The translations under genes were made by a program, and so were the position numbers. The notes under the pieces were generated by a model that worked only from the letters and a program-made list of their open reading frames with translations, was not told the origin of the DNA and did not search any database. Shown here piece by piece: positions 35,222 to 44,578 of a stretch of DNA of 64,000 nt (the first letter of the stretch is position 1; each line of letters opens with the position of its first letter). The stretch lies in NCBI GenBank assembly GCA_041984235.1, contig JBHIYN010000005.1:62001-126000 (forward strand), given 5' to 3'. This DNA is from JBHIYN01 sp041984235. Its GTDB lineage: Bacteria; Pseudomonadota; Gammaproteobacteria; Ga0077536.

Positions 35222-36223
35222 TCAGCGTGCCTCGGCGACCGGCTCGCGCGCGAGCAGGCGCTCGACCGCGGTCTCCAGCGTATGCCGGCCCTCGAGCACC
35301 GCCGCGACTTCGCTGGCAATCGGCATGTCCACCGCCAGCTCGTCGGCGTGACCGGCGAGGGCCTGGGCCGTGGCCACGCCTTCGACCAGCGCACCGACAT
35401 CGGCCGCCGCGGCCTCGACGTCGCCCAGGCGCGCCAGGGCAAGGCCGAAGCGGCGGTTGCGCGACTGGTCATCGGTGCAGGTGAGCACCAGGTCGCCCAT
35501 CCCCGACAGGCCCATGAACGTCTCCATGCGTCCGCCGCGCGCGCAGCCGTAGCGCGCGATCTCGGCCAGGCCACGGGTGATCAGCGCGGCGCGCGTGTTG
35601 CTGCCGAGTCCGAGACCGTCGGCCATGCCGGCCGCGATGGCGATGACGTTCTTGAGCGCACCACCGATCTCCACGGCGACGACGTCGTCGGTCAGGTAGG
35701 GTCGGAAACGCGCGCCGTGCATCGCCCCGGCGAGGGTCTCGCCGAGTGCCGGTGTCGATGCCGCAACGGTAATCGCGGCCGGCGCCTCGCGCATCACCTC
35801 GGCCGCGAAGTTCGGCCCGGAGAGCTGCGCGAACGGTACGTCGGCGCCCACCGTGGCCGCCACGATCTCGTGCGCCATCGCCAGCGTACCGCCTTCCAGC
35901 CCCTTGCTGGCGCAGGCGATCCCGGCCGCGCGCACGCCGGCCTCGCCGAGCGCGGTCAAGGCGCCGCGCAGCACCTGGAACGGCACCACGAACACCGCGA
36001 CGTCCACCGACGCCAGTCCGGCCAGCGTCGTGACCGGCTCGATGCCGGACTCGAGCTCGACGTCGGGGACGAAGCGCGGATGCCGGCGCGCGCGCCGCAT
36101 CTCGCCAATCAGCGCGCTATCGGCGTCCCACAGTGTCACCGTGCAGCCGGCGCGGGCAAAGACCATGGCCAGTGCCGTCCCCCAGGCGCCGGCGCCGACC
36201 ACCAGGATGCGTGTCGCACTCAT
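35222..36223 (-). CDS. gpsA: NAD(P)-dependent glycerol-3-phosphate dehydrogenase
   Basis: Reduces dihydroxyacetone phosphate to sn-glycerol-3-phosphate for phospholipid synthesis. It has the Rossmann motif GAGAWGTALA at residues ~8-17, SKGLEGGTL, LSGPNFAAEV, the catalytic Lys in GGALKNVIAIAAG, and NTRAALITRGLAE in the C-terminal domain. The ATG at 36223 gives 333 residues, the normal family length; the longer open frame upstream is not supported. It follows secB by 34 bases. Confidence 0.97.
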   Translation of the reverse strand: MSATRILVVGAGAWGTALAMVFARAGCTVTLWDADSALIGEMRRARRHPRFVPDVELESGIEPVTTLAGLASVDVAVFVVPFQVLRGALTALGEAGVRAAGIACASKGLEGGTLAMAHEIVAATVGADVPFAQLSGPNFAAEVMREAPAAITVAASTPALGETLAGAMHGARFRPYLTDDVVAVEIGGALKNVIAIAAGMADGLGLGSNTRAALITRGLAEIARYGCARGGRMETFMGLSGMGDLVLTCTDDQSRNRRFGLALARLGDVEAAAADVGALVEGVATAQALAGHADELAVDMPIASEVAAVLEGRHTLETAVERLLAREPVAEAR

Positions 36224-36257
36224 CCCGCCGCGACCGCTACCGGCTGGCGCAACGGCG

Positions 36258-36734
36258 TCATGAGGAGGTCGCGGCCGCCTGGCGTCGCTGCAGCTCCTGC
36301 GCGTAGAGGACCTCGAAGTTGACCGGCGCAAGCAGCAGCTGGGGAAAACCGCCGCGCGTCACGACGTCGCAGATCACTTCGCGGGCGAAGGGAAACAGCG
36401 CGTTGGGACAGGCGGTGGCCAGAATGGCCGGCATGTGCTGCTCGGGAAACCCGCGCACGGTGAAAATGCCGGCCTGCTGCACCTCGACCAGGTACACGGT
36501 CTGATCGTCCTGCTCCACCTTGACCGTGACGGTGAGTACCACCTCGTGGTTGTCAGCGTCGAGTGCGGTCGCCTTGTTGGAGAAATGCACGTCGGCCGAG
36601 GGGCTCAGCTCGGAGGTGAAGATGCGCGGCGTGGAAGGCGCCTCGAAGGACAGGTCCTTGACGTAGATCTTCTGGATCCCGAGCTGTCCGGTGACCGGCT
36701 CCGCGGTCGCGGCCGGGTTGTTCTGTTCAGCCAT
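36258..36734 (-). CDS. secB: Protein-export chaperone SecB
   Basis: Cytosolic tetrameric chaperone that holds preproteins unfolded and hands them to SecA. The 158 residues contain IQKIYVKDLSFEAP, VYLVEVQQAGIF, LATACPNALFPFAREVI and GGFPQLLLAPVNFEVLY, all family landmarks. It lies between the rhodanese gene and gpsA, the usual neighbourhood, though grxC, often next to secB, is absent. Confidence 0.98.
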   Translation of the reverse strand: MAEQNNPAATAEPVTGQLGIQKIYVKDLSFEAPSTPRIFTSELSPSADVHFSNKATALDADNHEVVLTVTVKVEQDDQTVYLVEVQQAGIFTVRGFPEQHMPAILATACPNALFPFAREVICDVVTRGGFPQLLLAPVNFEVLYAQELQRRQAAATSS

Positions 36735-36776
36735 TGCTTGAAATGCTCCGATTGACGGGTTGCGGGAAGCGCCGGC

Positions 36777-37190
36777 TCAGGACGTGGCCAGCGGCAGGTT
36801 GTCGTTGCGCCAGGCCTGGATGCCGCCCTTGATCGAATCGACCTGCTCGACTCCGGCGGCCTTGAGCTTGCGCACCGCGGCCGCGCTGCTCGCGCCGCTC
36901 TCGCAACACACCAGCACACGTTTGCCGCCATGGCGCCGCAGCTTGGCAGCGGCGCCGTCGAGCTCTGCGGACGGGATGTTCAGCGCATCGATGATGTGCC
37001 CCTTGGCGAAGGCCGCGGTGTCACGCACGTCGACGACCACCGCACCCTCACGGTTGATCAGGCCAACCGCCTGTTGCGGGCTGACGCCACCGACCGCGCT
37101 GAACAGGCTCGCCAGCAGCAGGCCGAGCACGACCATGAAAGCGGTGACCAGCAGCCAGTGATTGATGACGAATTCGGAGAGCTGTTGCAT
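36777..37190 (-). CDS. Membrane-anchored rhodanese-domain protein (YibN-like)
   Basis: A 137-residue protein with an N-terminal membrane helix (WLLVTAFMVVLGLLLASLF) and one rhodanese domain (~40-132). The active-site loop is CESGASS, with a second Cys immediately before it. Rhodaneses transfer sulfane sulfur; the physiological acceptor is unknown. YibN-like proteins are encoded upstream of secB in Gammaproteobacteria, as here. Confidence 0.9.
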   Translation of the reverse strand: MQQLSEFVINHWLLVTAFMVVLGLLLASLFSAVGGVSPQQAVGLINREGAVVVDVRDTAAFAKGHIIDALNIPSAELDGAAAKLRRHGGKRVLVCCESGASSAAAVRKLKAAGVEQVDSIKGGIQAWRNDNLPLATS

Positions 37191-37354
37191 GGCAGGCGGG
37201 GACGTCCCGGGACGTGAAAGTGGCGGTGAAAACTTGTGTCGCGAGCAGGTCGCGAGGGGTCGCTATGATACACTGCGCTCTCGCCCGCGCACCGGCGGCC
37301 GAGGCCGCCCAGCGTGTCACCGAAACGTCATCAACACGCCGGCACCCGCATTCC

Positions 37355-38920
37355 ATGGCCAAGTCCAAACATCCCGTCGTGCTCATCGTCCTGGACGGCT
37401 GGGGCTACTCCGAGCAGACCGATCACAACGCCATCGCGGCCGCACGCACCCCGGTATGGGAGGATCTCTGGGCGCGCTGCCCGCACACGCTCCTGCGCTG
37501 CTCGGGGCACGACGTCGGCCTGCCGGACGGGCAGATGGGCAACTCCGAGGTCGGGCACATGCACCTCGGTGCCGGACGCCTCATCGACCAGGATTTCTCG
37601 CGCATCGGCAAGGCCATCGCGAGCGGTGAGTTCATGCGCAACGCGGCCCTGAGCGAGGCCTGCGCCGGCGCCGGCGCGCGCCACGCCGCGGTCCACGTCA
37701 TGGGCCTGCTCTCGCCGGGCGGGGTACACAGCCACGAGGACCACTTCATCGCCCTGCTCGACCTCGCGCACCGGCACGGCGCCCGGGAGATCTGCGTCCA
37801 CGCCTTCCTCGACGGCCGCGATACCCCGCCGCAGAGCGCCGCCGCCTCACTGGCGAAAATCGAGGATCACTGTCGCGCGCTGGGCAACGCGCGCATCGTC
37901 AGCGTGGTCGGGCGCTACTTCGCCATGGATCGCAACCAGAACTGGGACCGCACCGCGCTCGCCTACGACCTGGTGGTGGACGGCCTGGCCGGGCACGCGG
38001 CGCCCGACCCGCAGCGGGCACTGGAGCAGGCCTACGCGCGCGGTGAGACCGACGAATTCGTCGCCGCCACCGTGATCACCGACGGGGGCCGCCGTCATCG
38101 CGTCGCAGACGGCGACGTGGTCCTGTTCGCGAATTTCCGCGCCGACCGCGCCCGCCAGCTGACCACGGCGCTGACCGCGGCCGAGTTCGACGGCTTCGAA
38201 CGACAGCGCGTGCCGGCGCTGGGCGCCTGCGTGACGATGACCGATTACGGTGAACAGTTCGCACTGCCGGTCGCGTTTCCCGCCATCGAGCTGCCGAACA
38301 CCTTCGGCGCCGTGCTTGCCGGGCATGGCCTGACCCAGCTCAGGCTCGCCGAAACCGAGAAGTACGCGCACGTGACCTTCTTCTTCAATGGCGGCGAAGA
38401 GCGCGTGTTTGCCGGCGAGGAACGCATACTCGTCCCCTCCCCCGACGTCGCCACCTATGACCTGGCGCCCGCGATGAGTGCGGCCGAGGTCACCGATCAC
38501 CTGTGCGAGGCCATCGCCGGCGAGCGCTTCGACGCCATTATCTGCAACTACGCCAATGCCGACATGGTCGGCCATACCGGTGACTTCGACGCCACCGTGC
38601 GCTGTATCGAGACCCTGGACGCCTGCCTCGGCCGCGTGATCGCGGCCGCGCGCGAGCATGGCGCCGACGTGCTCATCACCGCCGATCACGGCAACGCCGA
38701 GAAAATGCGCGCCGCGGGCGACGACGATACGCCACATACCGCGCACACCAGCAACCTCGTCCCCCTGCTCTATGCCGGGCGGGCGGCGACGATTGCCGGT
38801 GACGGTGACCTGGCCGACATCGCGCCCACCCTGCTCACGCTGCTGGACCTGGACATCCCCGCGGAGATGACCGGGCATGCGCTGGTGGTGCCGCGCGACC
38901 CGGCGCAAGATGCGGCCTAG
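37355..38920 (+). CDS. gpmI: 2,3-bisphosphoglycerate-independent phosphoglycerate mutase
   Basis: Manganese enzyme interconverting 3- and 2-phosphoglycerate. It is 521 residues, in the family range. Metal ligand Asp14 is in VLDGWG and the phosphoserine nucleophile Ser64 in MGNSEVGH. FLDGRDTPP, VGRYFAMDR, NYANADMVGHTG and ITADHGNAE complete the metal and substrate sites. The ATG at 37355 is chosen by homology; the frame is open further upstream. A possible -10 TATGAT at 37264-37269 lies in the divergent interval but has no clear -35. Confidence 0.97.
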   Translation: MAKSKHPVVLIVLDGWGYSEQTDHNAIAAARTPVWEDLWARCPHTLLRCSGHDVGLPDGQMGNSEVGHMHLGAGRLIDQDFSRIGKAIASGEFMRNAALSEACAGAGARHAAVHVMGLLSPGGVHSHEDHFIALLDLAHRHGAREICVHAFLDGRDTPPQSAAASLAKIEDHCRALGNARIVSVVGRYFAMDRNQNWDRTALAYDLVVDGLAGHAAPDPQRALEQAYARGETDEFVAATVITDGGRRHRVADGDVVLFANFRADRARQLTTALTAAEFDGFERQRVPALGACVTMTDYGEQFALPVAFPAIELPNTFGAVLAGHGLTQLRLAETEKYAHVTFFFNGGEERVFAGEERILVPSPDVATYDLAPAMSAAEVTDHLCEAIAGERFDAIICNYANADMVGHTGDFDATVRCIETLDACLGRVIAAAREHGADVLITADHGNAEKMRAAGDDDTPHTAHTSNLVPLLYAGRAATIAGDGDLADIAPTLLTLLDLDIPAEMTGHALVVPRDPAQDAA

Positions 38921-40088
38921 TGCCGCGGCTGTAACCCGCCCCTCGCCCCCCCGGCGCCAGCGTCGCGCGCCGCTGGCCCGGCTCGCCGCCGGGCTGCTCG
39001 CGCTGGTTGCGTCCGCGCTCGCCGCCGATGACGATGCCAGCCTGAAACAGGTTCGCGATGCGCTCGCCGCGACGCGCGACGCGCTGGCGCGCGACGCGGG
39101 GCGCCTCGGGGCCGCACGCGAGCAAGCGTTCGCGCTGGAGCGTGATATTGCCGCCAGCGCCGAAGCGCAGGCCGCGCTTGCCGCGCGCATCGAGCGCAAG
39201 CGCGAACGCATCGCCGCACTGCGCCAGGAACGCAAGACCCTGGAGGCCGGCCTGCAGCGCTCGCGCGCGCTGCTCGGCCGCAATGCCGTCGCGCGCTACG
39301 CCCTGGCCACCCAGCCGCGGCTCAAGCTGCTGCTGAACCAGGACGAAGCGGCCAGCCTCAGCCGGCGCCTTGCTTACTACGACTATGTCATGAGCGCCTA
39401 TGACCGCGATCTCGACGCCGGCCGTGCGCGCCTGCGCGAGCTGGCCGACACCGAGGCCGCGCTCAAGCTCGAGAGCAACCGGCTGCGTCGCCTGCGGCAC
39501 GAGAACGACAGCGAGCTGCGACGTCTCAGGGTGATGCGCGAAGAGCATCGCAGCCTGGTCGCCGCTATCGAGACACGCATGGCCGAGGGCAACAACCGGC
39601 TCCAGCAGTTGAGCGAAGACGAACGACGCGTGCTCGAGCTGGTCGAGCGTCTCGCGCCGGCCGCTGCCGCGGCTGCACCGGCGTCACGGCCGTTCGCCAC
39701 CCTCAAGGGCGCGCTGACATGGCCCGCCGACGGCCGCGTGGCCAAGGCACCGGGCACCGCGATGCGCGCCGGCGGCGCACGCTGGGCGGGTGTGCTGATC
39801 GACAGCCCGGCAGGCGACGAGGTACGCGCCGTCGCCGCCGGTGAAGTGGTCTATGCCGACTGGTTTCGTAACCTCGGCAAGCTCGTGATCGTCGATCACG
39901 GCGACGGCTACATGACCCTGTACGGCAACAACGCCGAAGTCCGCACGCAGGCCGGCGAGCGGGTCGCGGCCGGTGATACCATAGCCACGGTCGGCGCCGG
40001 TGGCGGCGAGATGCCTGCCGGCCTCTACTTCGAGCTGCGTGAGCGCGGCCAGCCGCTCGACCCGCGCCAGTGGTGCGCGCGACGCTGA
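38910..40088 (+). CDS. envC: EnvC-like murein hydrolase activator
   Basis: Exported protein with a signal sequence (~residues 22-39), a long coiled coil (~40-240) and a C-terminal LytM/M23 domain (~275-390). The LytM site is degenerate: YGNN replaces the usual YGHN-type His and LYFELR replaces the HxH-type LHFE, as in EnvC, which activates amidases and is not itself catalytic. The ATG at 38910 overlaps the gpmI stop. It belongs to the gpmI-envC-ctpA-yibQ block. Confidence 0.9.
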   Translation: MRPSAAAVTRPSPPRRQRRAPLARLAAGLLALVASALAADDDASLKQVRDALAATRDALARDAGRLGAAREQAFALERDIAASAEAQAALAARIERKRERIAALRQERKTLEAGLQRSRALLGRNAVARYALATQPRLKLLLNQDEAASLSRRLAYYDYVMSAYDRDLDAGRARLRELADTEAALKLESNRLRRLRHENDSELRRLRVMREEHRSLVAAIETRMAEGNNRLQQLSEDERRVLELVERLAPAAAAAAPASRPFATLKGALTWPADGRVAKAPGTAMRAGGARWAGVLIDSPAGDEVRAVAAGEVVYADWFRNLGKLVIVDHGDGYMTLYGNNAEVRTQAGERVAAGDTIATVGAGGGEMPAGLYFELRERGQPLDPRQWCARR

Positions 40089-40120
40089 CGTCATGACCTT
40101 CACACGAGTGTGATGCCCCT

Positions 40121-41509
40121 ATGCTGAACACCCTTCGCTTCGGTCCGTACCTGGTCGTCATGGTGGCGCTCGGGTTGGCCACCGCCGTCCCGGCAGCCGA
40201 GCCCGAACCCGATTCCGCACCCGCCGCAGCGGCAGAAGCCGCGAATGGCACGCCGGAGGAGGAGGCGGCACCCACTGTCGGTCCCGATCCGGTGCCGGTC
40301 GACGACATCCGCGTGCTGGTCGAGGTCTTCCACAAGATCAAGAAGGACTACGTGGAGGAGATCGACGACAAGGACCTGCTCGAGAACGCCATGCGCGGCA
40401 TGCTCGCCGGGCTGGACCCGCATTCCGCCTACCTCGATCCGGACGACTACGTCGACCTGCAGGAAGGCACCTCGGGAGAATTCGGCGGGCTCGGCATCGA
40501 GGTCGGCACCGAGGACGGCTTCATCAAGGTCATCTCGCCGATCGACGACACCCCGGCCAAGGAAGCCGGCGTGCTCGCCGGTGACGTCATCGTGCGCCTC
40601 GACGACACGCCGGTCAAAGGCATGTCGCTGAACGACGCGGTGAGCAAGATGCGCGGCAAACCGGGCAGCGAGATCAAGCTCACCGTAGTGCGCGACGGCG
40701 TCGAGAAGCCGCTGGTGTTCAACATCGTGCGCGCCCTGATCAAGGTGCGCAGCGTGCGCAGCCGCATGCTGGAGCCGGGCTATGGCTACATCCGGGTGTC
40801 GCAGTTCCAGGGCCCCAGCGGCGAGGATCTGCGCAAGCATCTGCGCGAGCTCAAGACCGAAGCCGGCGGCGAGCTGCGCGGCCTGGTACTCGACCTGCGC
40901 AACAATCCCGGGGGCGTGCTCGGCGCCGCGGTCTCGATCTCCGACGCCTTCCTCGATTCCGGCCTGATCGTCTACACCGAGGGACGCATCAAGGACTCGC
41001 AACTGGAGTTCTCGGCCAAGCCGCCCGACCTGCTCGGCGGCGCGCCGCTGATCGTACTCATCAACGAGGGCTCGGCCTCGGCCTCGGAGATTGTCGCCGG
41101 CGCGCTGCAGGATCGCGAGCGCGCATTGGTCATGGGCAGCCCGAGCTTTGGCAAGGGCTCGGTACAGACAATCCTGCCGATGAACAACAAGGCGGCGCTG
41201 AAGCTGACCACGGCACGCTACTTCACCCCATCGGGGCGCTCGATCCAGGCCGAGGGCATCACGCCCGACATCGTCATCGAGAAGCTCAAGGTGGAGGCGC
41301 GCCAGGGCGGCGCGGCGGTGGTCAAGGAGGCCAACCTCGACCGCCACCTCGAGAATCCGAACGGCGAGGAAGACGCCACCGCACGCGAGGCGGCGCAGGA
41401 GCCCAAGAGCGAGCCCGAAGCCCTGGCGGAGTCGGACTACGAGCTCTACGAGGCCCTCAACATGCTCAAGGGCATGAACCTGCTGCAGGCGCGCAGCGGA
41501 AAACGCTGA
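40121..41509 (+). CDS. ctpA: Carboxyl-terminal processing protease (S41)
   Basis: Periplasmic serine protease of 462 residues: signal peptide (~1-27), PDZ domain (~105-185, starting GLGIEVGTEDGFIKV) and S41 catalytic domain. The Ser-Lys dyad is probably Ser320 (GSASASEIV) and Lys345 (FGKGSVQT), 25 residues apart as in E. coli Tsp. The C-terminal ~70 residues are charged and low-complexity. It lies after the envC-like gene. Confidence 0.96.
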   Translation: MLNTLRFGPYLVVMVALGLATAVPAAEPEPDSAPAAAAEAANGTPEEEAAPTVGPDPVPVDDIRVLVEVFHKIKKDYVEEIDDKDLLENAMRGMLAGLDPHSAYLDPDDYVDLQEGTSGEFGGLGIEVGTEDGFIKVISPIDDTPAKEAGVLAGDVIVRLDDTPVKGMSLNDAVSKMRGKPGSEIKLTVVRDGVEKPLVFNIVRALIKVRSVRSRMLEPGYGYIRVSQFQGPSGEDLRKHLRELKTEAGGELRGLVLDLRNNPGGVLGAAVSISDAFLDSGLIVYTEGRIKDSQLEFSAKPPDLLGGAPLIVLINEGSASASEIVAGALQDRERALVMGSPSFGKGSVQTILPMNNKAALKLTTARYFTPSGRSIQAEGITPDIVIEKLKVEARQGGAAVVKEANLDRHLENPNGEEDATAREAAQEPKSEPEALAESDYELYEALNMLKGMNLLQARSGKR

Positions 41510-41525
41510 GACGGAGCGCGCCGCG

Positions 41526-42317
41526 ATGGGAGTGTTCGCGGCCGCGATTGCTCTGTCGGCCTGTCTGCATGCGGCCGGGCATCCGCCGGCGATCGCCATC
41601 ATCGTCGACGATCTCGGTAACCGGCCGCGTCACGACTTCGCCCTGCTCGAGAACCCGGCGCCGCTGACCCTGGCCATCCTGCCGTTCTCGCCGCACACGC
41701 GGCGGCTGGCCGAGGCGGCGCACCAGGCCGGCCGCGACGTATTGCTGCACCTGCCGATGGAGGCCGAGTCCCACAACCACCTGCTCGGTCCGGGCGCGAT
41801 CACCAGCAGCATGAGCGAGGCGGAGTTCAGCGCGGCGGTGCAACGGGCGGTCGCGGACGTCCCGCACCTGGTCGGCGTCAACAATCACATGGGCAGCAAG
41901 CTCACGCGTGACCGCCAGCGCATGCGCTGGCTGATGCGCGTGCTCAAGGGCGACGGCAGTCTGTTCTTCGTCGACAGCCGCACCACCGCGCACAGCGTTG
42001 CCGCGGGCGCGGCCGCCGAGGCCGCGGTGAGCTATCTGGAGCGCGACGTGTTTCTCGACAACCGGCGCGAGGCGCGCTATATCCAGGCACGCTTCGACGA
42101 GCTCGTCGAGCAGGCCCTGGTGCGCGGCGACGCGGTCGGTATCGCCCATCCGCATGCCGAGACCCTGGCCGTGCTGCGCCAGCGCCTGGCGCGCCTGCAA
42201 CGCGTGCGCCTGGTGCCGCTGACCCGCCTGCTCGAGCTGCGCGAGTGCCGCACGGCGAAGGCGGCGCTGGCGCGAACCTCAATCGCGCCCGCGCAGGGCG
42301 ATGATAGTGGCGACTAA
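41526..42317 (+). CDS. Divergent polysaccharide deacetylase (YibQ-like)
   Basis: A 263-residue protein of the divergent polysaccharide deacetylase family (PF04748, YibQ). Landmarks are IAIIVDDLGNRPRHDFAL, LTLAILPFSPHTRRLAEAAH, LLHLPMEAESHNHLLGPGAI, GVNNHMGSKLTRDRQRM and DSRTTAHSVA. A short hydrophobic start ends in a lipobox-like LSAC, so it may be exported. The role is thought to be in the envelope, but the substrate is unknown. The 3' end overlaps the convergent ubiB by 39 bases. Confidence 0.9.
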   Translation: MGVFAAAIALSACLHAAGHPPAIAIIVDDLGNRPRHDFALLENPAPLTLAILPFSPHTRRLAEAAHQAGRDVLLHLPMEAESHNHLLGPGAITSSMSEAEFSAAVQRAVADVPHLVGVNNHMGSKLTRDRQRMRWLMRVLKGDGSLFFVDSRTTAHSVAAGAAAEAAVSYLERDVFLDNRREARYIQARFDELVEQALVRGDAVGIAHPHAETLAVLRQRLARLQRVRLVPLTRLLELRECRTAKAALARTSIAPAQGDDSGD

Positions 42318-43949
42318 GCCGAGCATACCGGCCAGCCACACGCTGACGGGCAAGGGGCCCAGCATGGCGGTGGCCGGGCCGCGAATACCGAACAGGATGG
42401 CCGCCGCGACGATCATGCCGACACCGACCAGCGCTACGACGATGCGCCGCCTGAGATCGCGCACCTCGTCGCGGATCTGCTCGAGCATGGGATCGTCGGT
42501 CTGCACCCGCAGGCGTCCGCTGCGCGCCTGATCGAGCAGGTCCAGTGCCAGCGTCGGCACCTCGGGCAGGCGCTCGACCCAGCCCGGCGCGCTCTGCCGG
42601 AAAGCACCCAGCATGCGCCGCACGCCGGCGCGCTCCAGCATGAAGCGTTCCAGCGACGGGCGCGCCGCGCGCCACAGGTCGAGCTCGGGATGAAGCTGAC
42701 GCCCGATACCCTCGATGTTGACCAGCGTCTTCTGCAGCAGCAACAGCTGCGGCAGGATCTCCATGTGAAAGCGCTGCGCGGTCTGGAACAGCCGCAGCAG
42801 CAGGTTGCCGACCGAAATGTCCTTCATCGGCCGGTCGAAAATCGGTTCGCACACCGAGCGGATGGCGAACTCGAACTCGTCGACGCGGGTCCCGGCCGGC
42901 ACCCAGCCCGACTCGACGTGCAGCTCGGCGACGCGCCGGTAGTCGCGATCCAGGAACGCGGAGAAGTTATCGGCCAGGTACCGCTGGTCGAACTCGCTCA
43001 ACGAGCCCATGATGCCGAAGTCCACCGGCGCGAATCGGGTCGGGTTGATACCGTCTCCGGGCATCACGAACAGGTTGCCGGGATGCACGTCGGCGTGAAA
43101 GAAGTGATCGCGAAAGACCTGGGTGAAGAAGATCTCGACGCCTGCTTCGGCGAGGTGCTCCAGGTCGACCCCGGCGGCGACCAGGCCCTCGCGATCGGTG
43201 ATGCTGAAACCGGACACCCGCTCCATCACCAGCACGTTGGCACGCGTGTAGTCCCAGTAGACTTCGGGCACATACATGATGTCCGAGTCGCGGAAGTTGC
43301 GCCGCAGCTGCGAGGCGTTGGCTGCCTCGCGCATCATGTCGAGCTCGTCGAGTATGGTCTTCTCGAACTCCGCAACCACCACGCGCGGCTTGAGCTGCTT
43401 GCCGCGTGACCAGTAGCGCTCGGCGAGGTCGGCGATGATGTACATCAAGGAGATGTCCTGCTCGATGGTACGCCGCAGATTCGGCCGCACGACCTTGACG
43501 ATGACCTCACGCCCGTCGCGCAGGCGCGCTGCGTGGACCTGGGCGATGGAGGCCGAAGCCAGCGGCGTCTCGTCGAACCCGGCGAATACCGTCGCCACCG
43601 TCTCGCCGTAGGCCTTCTCCACGATCTCGCGCGCCTGCGCGCCCGGGAACGGCGGCACGTGGTCCTGCAGCTTGGCCAGCTCCTCGGCGATGTCATCGCT
43701 AAGCAGATCGCGCCGGGTCGACAGGATCTGTCCGAACTTGACGAACAGCGGCCCGAGGTCCTCTAGCACCGCGCGGATACGCACCGCGCGCGGCTCGTAA
43801 TCGCGCCGCCCCCAGTTCCATGGCAAGAGGTACAGCAGGAAGCTCACCGAGCTCAGCAGCGGCGTGGAAAACACGATCTCGTCGAAGCCGTGACGGACCA
43901 GCACACGCTGGATGGCAAACACGCGCAGGAACTGCCGTGGCCCGATCAT
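42279..43949 (-). CDS. ubiB: Ubiquinone biosynthesis atypical kinase UbiB
   Basis: ABC1/ADCK-family protein of 556 residues supporting ubiquinone synthesis at the membrane. It has the family KxGQ motif (LGPLFVKFGQILSTRRD), the Ala-rich loop ASASIAQVHAA in place of a P-loop, Lys in VIVKVVRP, and FHADVHPGNLF with PVDFGIMG metal-binding segments. Two C-terminal membrane helices end the protein. ATGA overlap with ubiJ. Confidence 0.97.
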   Translation of the reverse strand: MIGPRQFLRVFAIQRVLVRHGFDEIVFSTPLLSSVSFLLYLLPWNWGRRDYEPRAVRIRAVLEDLGPLFVKFGQILSTRRDLLSDDIAEELAKLQDHVPPFPGAQAREIVEKAYGETVATVFAGFDETPLASASIAQVHAARLRDGREVIVKVVRPNLRRTIEQDISLMYIIADLAERYWSRGKQLKPRVVVAEFEKTILDELDMMREAANASQLRRNFRDSDIMYVPEVYWDYTRANVLVMERVSGFSITDREGLVAAGVDLEHLAEAGVEIFFTQVFRDHFFHADVHPGNLFVMPGDGINPTRFAPVDFGIMGSLSEFDQRYLADNFSAFLDRDYRRVAELHVESGWVPAGTRVDEFEFAIRSVCEPIFDRPMKDISVGNLLLRLFQTAQRFHMEILPQLLLLQKTLVNIEGIGRQLHPELDLWRAARPSLERFMLERAGVRRMLGAFRQSAPGWVERLPEVPTLALDLLDQARSGRLRVQTDDPMLEQIRDEVRDLRRRIVVALVGVGMIVAAAILFGIRGPATAMLGPLPVSVWLAGMLGLVATIIALRGRD

Positions 43950-44569
43950 CGTTCCCGCCTCCTGCCCGCCAGCCTGCGCAGCCGCGCGTGCGCCCGCTCG
44001 ACCTGTTCGTCGAGCGCGTAGACTTCGCGCATGAAACGCGTGACCTCGTCGCGCGTCGGCACCGCGCGCAGCTCGTGTCGCAGGTACTCCATCAGGTCCT
44101 GCTCGAAACGTTCCGCAGTGCGGCGCGATGTACTGCCCGCGAACCGCGCCGCGCGCCCGATGCGATGCGCGGCGACGTCGCCGACGTAACGGGACAGAAG
44201 CTCCTCGGGCTCGACGTCCAGATCGCGCAGCAACGCCTGGACCTCCTGGGCAACGGCCAGGTCGCCGGTGATCTCGATGCGTCCCGCAGCCAGCGACTCA
44301 CCGCGCTGGTTGGCGCGTACGAGGGCGATGAAATCACCCGGGCGTCCGCTGATGTGAACGTCGATCGCGCCTTCGTGGTGTTCGACAATGGCAATGCGCC
44401 CGCCGCTGACGCTCGCGGTCACGCGCCACTCACGGTCTTTCACTGCGAGCGCGATGACCCGCCCCTCGAGGCGCGCCAGCCTGCGTGCAGTGCCCTCGTC
44501 CATCTCGAGGATGCGCGACAGCGTGGCGGAGACCAGTCGCTGCAGGGTATCCACGGGAAACTCGCTCAC
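43946..44569 (-). CDS. ubiJ: Ubiquinone biosynthesis accessory factor UbiJ
   Basis: A 207-residue SCP2-domain protein (domain ~15-115) with a C-terminal coiled coil (~170-200), matching UbiJ, the lipid-binding scaffold of the aerobic ubiquinone complex. The start is GTG with GAGGT upstream. It lies in the conserved ubiE-ubiJ-ubiB order, nine bases after ubiE. Confidence 0.93.
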   Translation of the reverse strand: MSEFPVDTLQRLVSATLSRILEMDEGTARRLARLEGRVIALAVKDREWRVTASVSGGRIAIVEHHEGAIDVHISGRPGDFIALVRANQRGESLAAGRIEITGDLAVAQEVQALLRDLDVEPEELLSRYVGDVAAHRIGRAARFAGSTSRRTAERFEQDLMEYLRHELRAVPTRDEVTRFMREVYALDEQVERAHARLRRLAGRRRER

Positions 44570-44578
44570 GCCGGGACC

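Noticed and set aside
42279..42317. Possible frameshift or gene degradation at the yibQ/ubiB junction
   Set aside because: Both proteins keep complete family C-termini or plausible tails, so a simple convergent overlap explains it.
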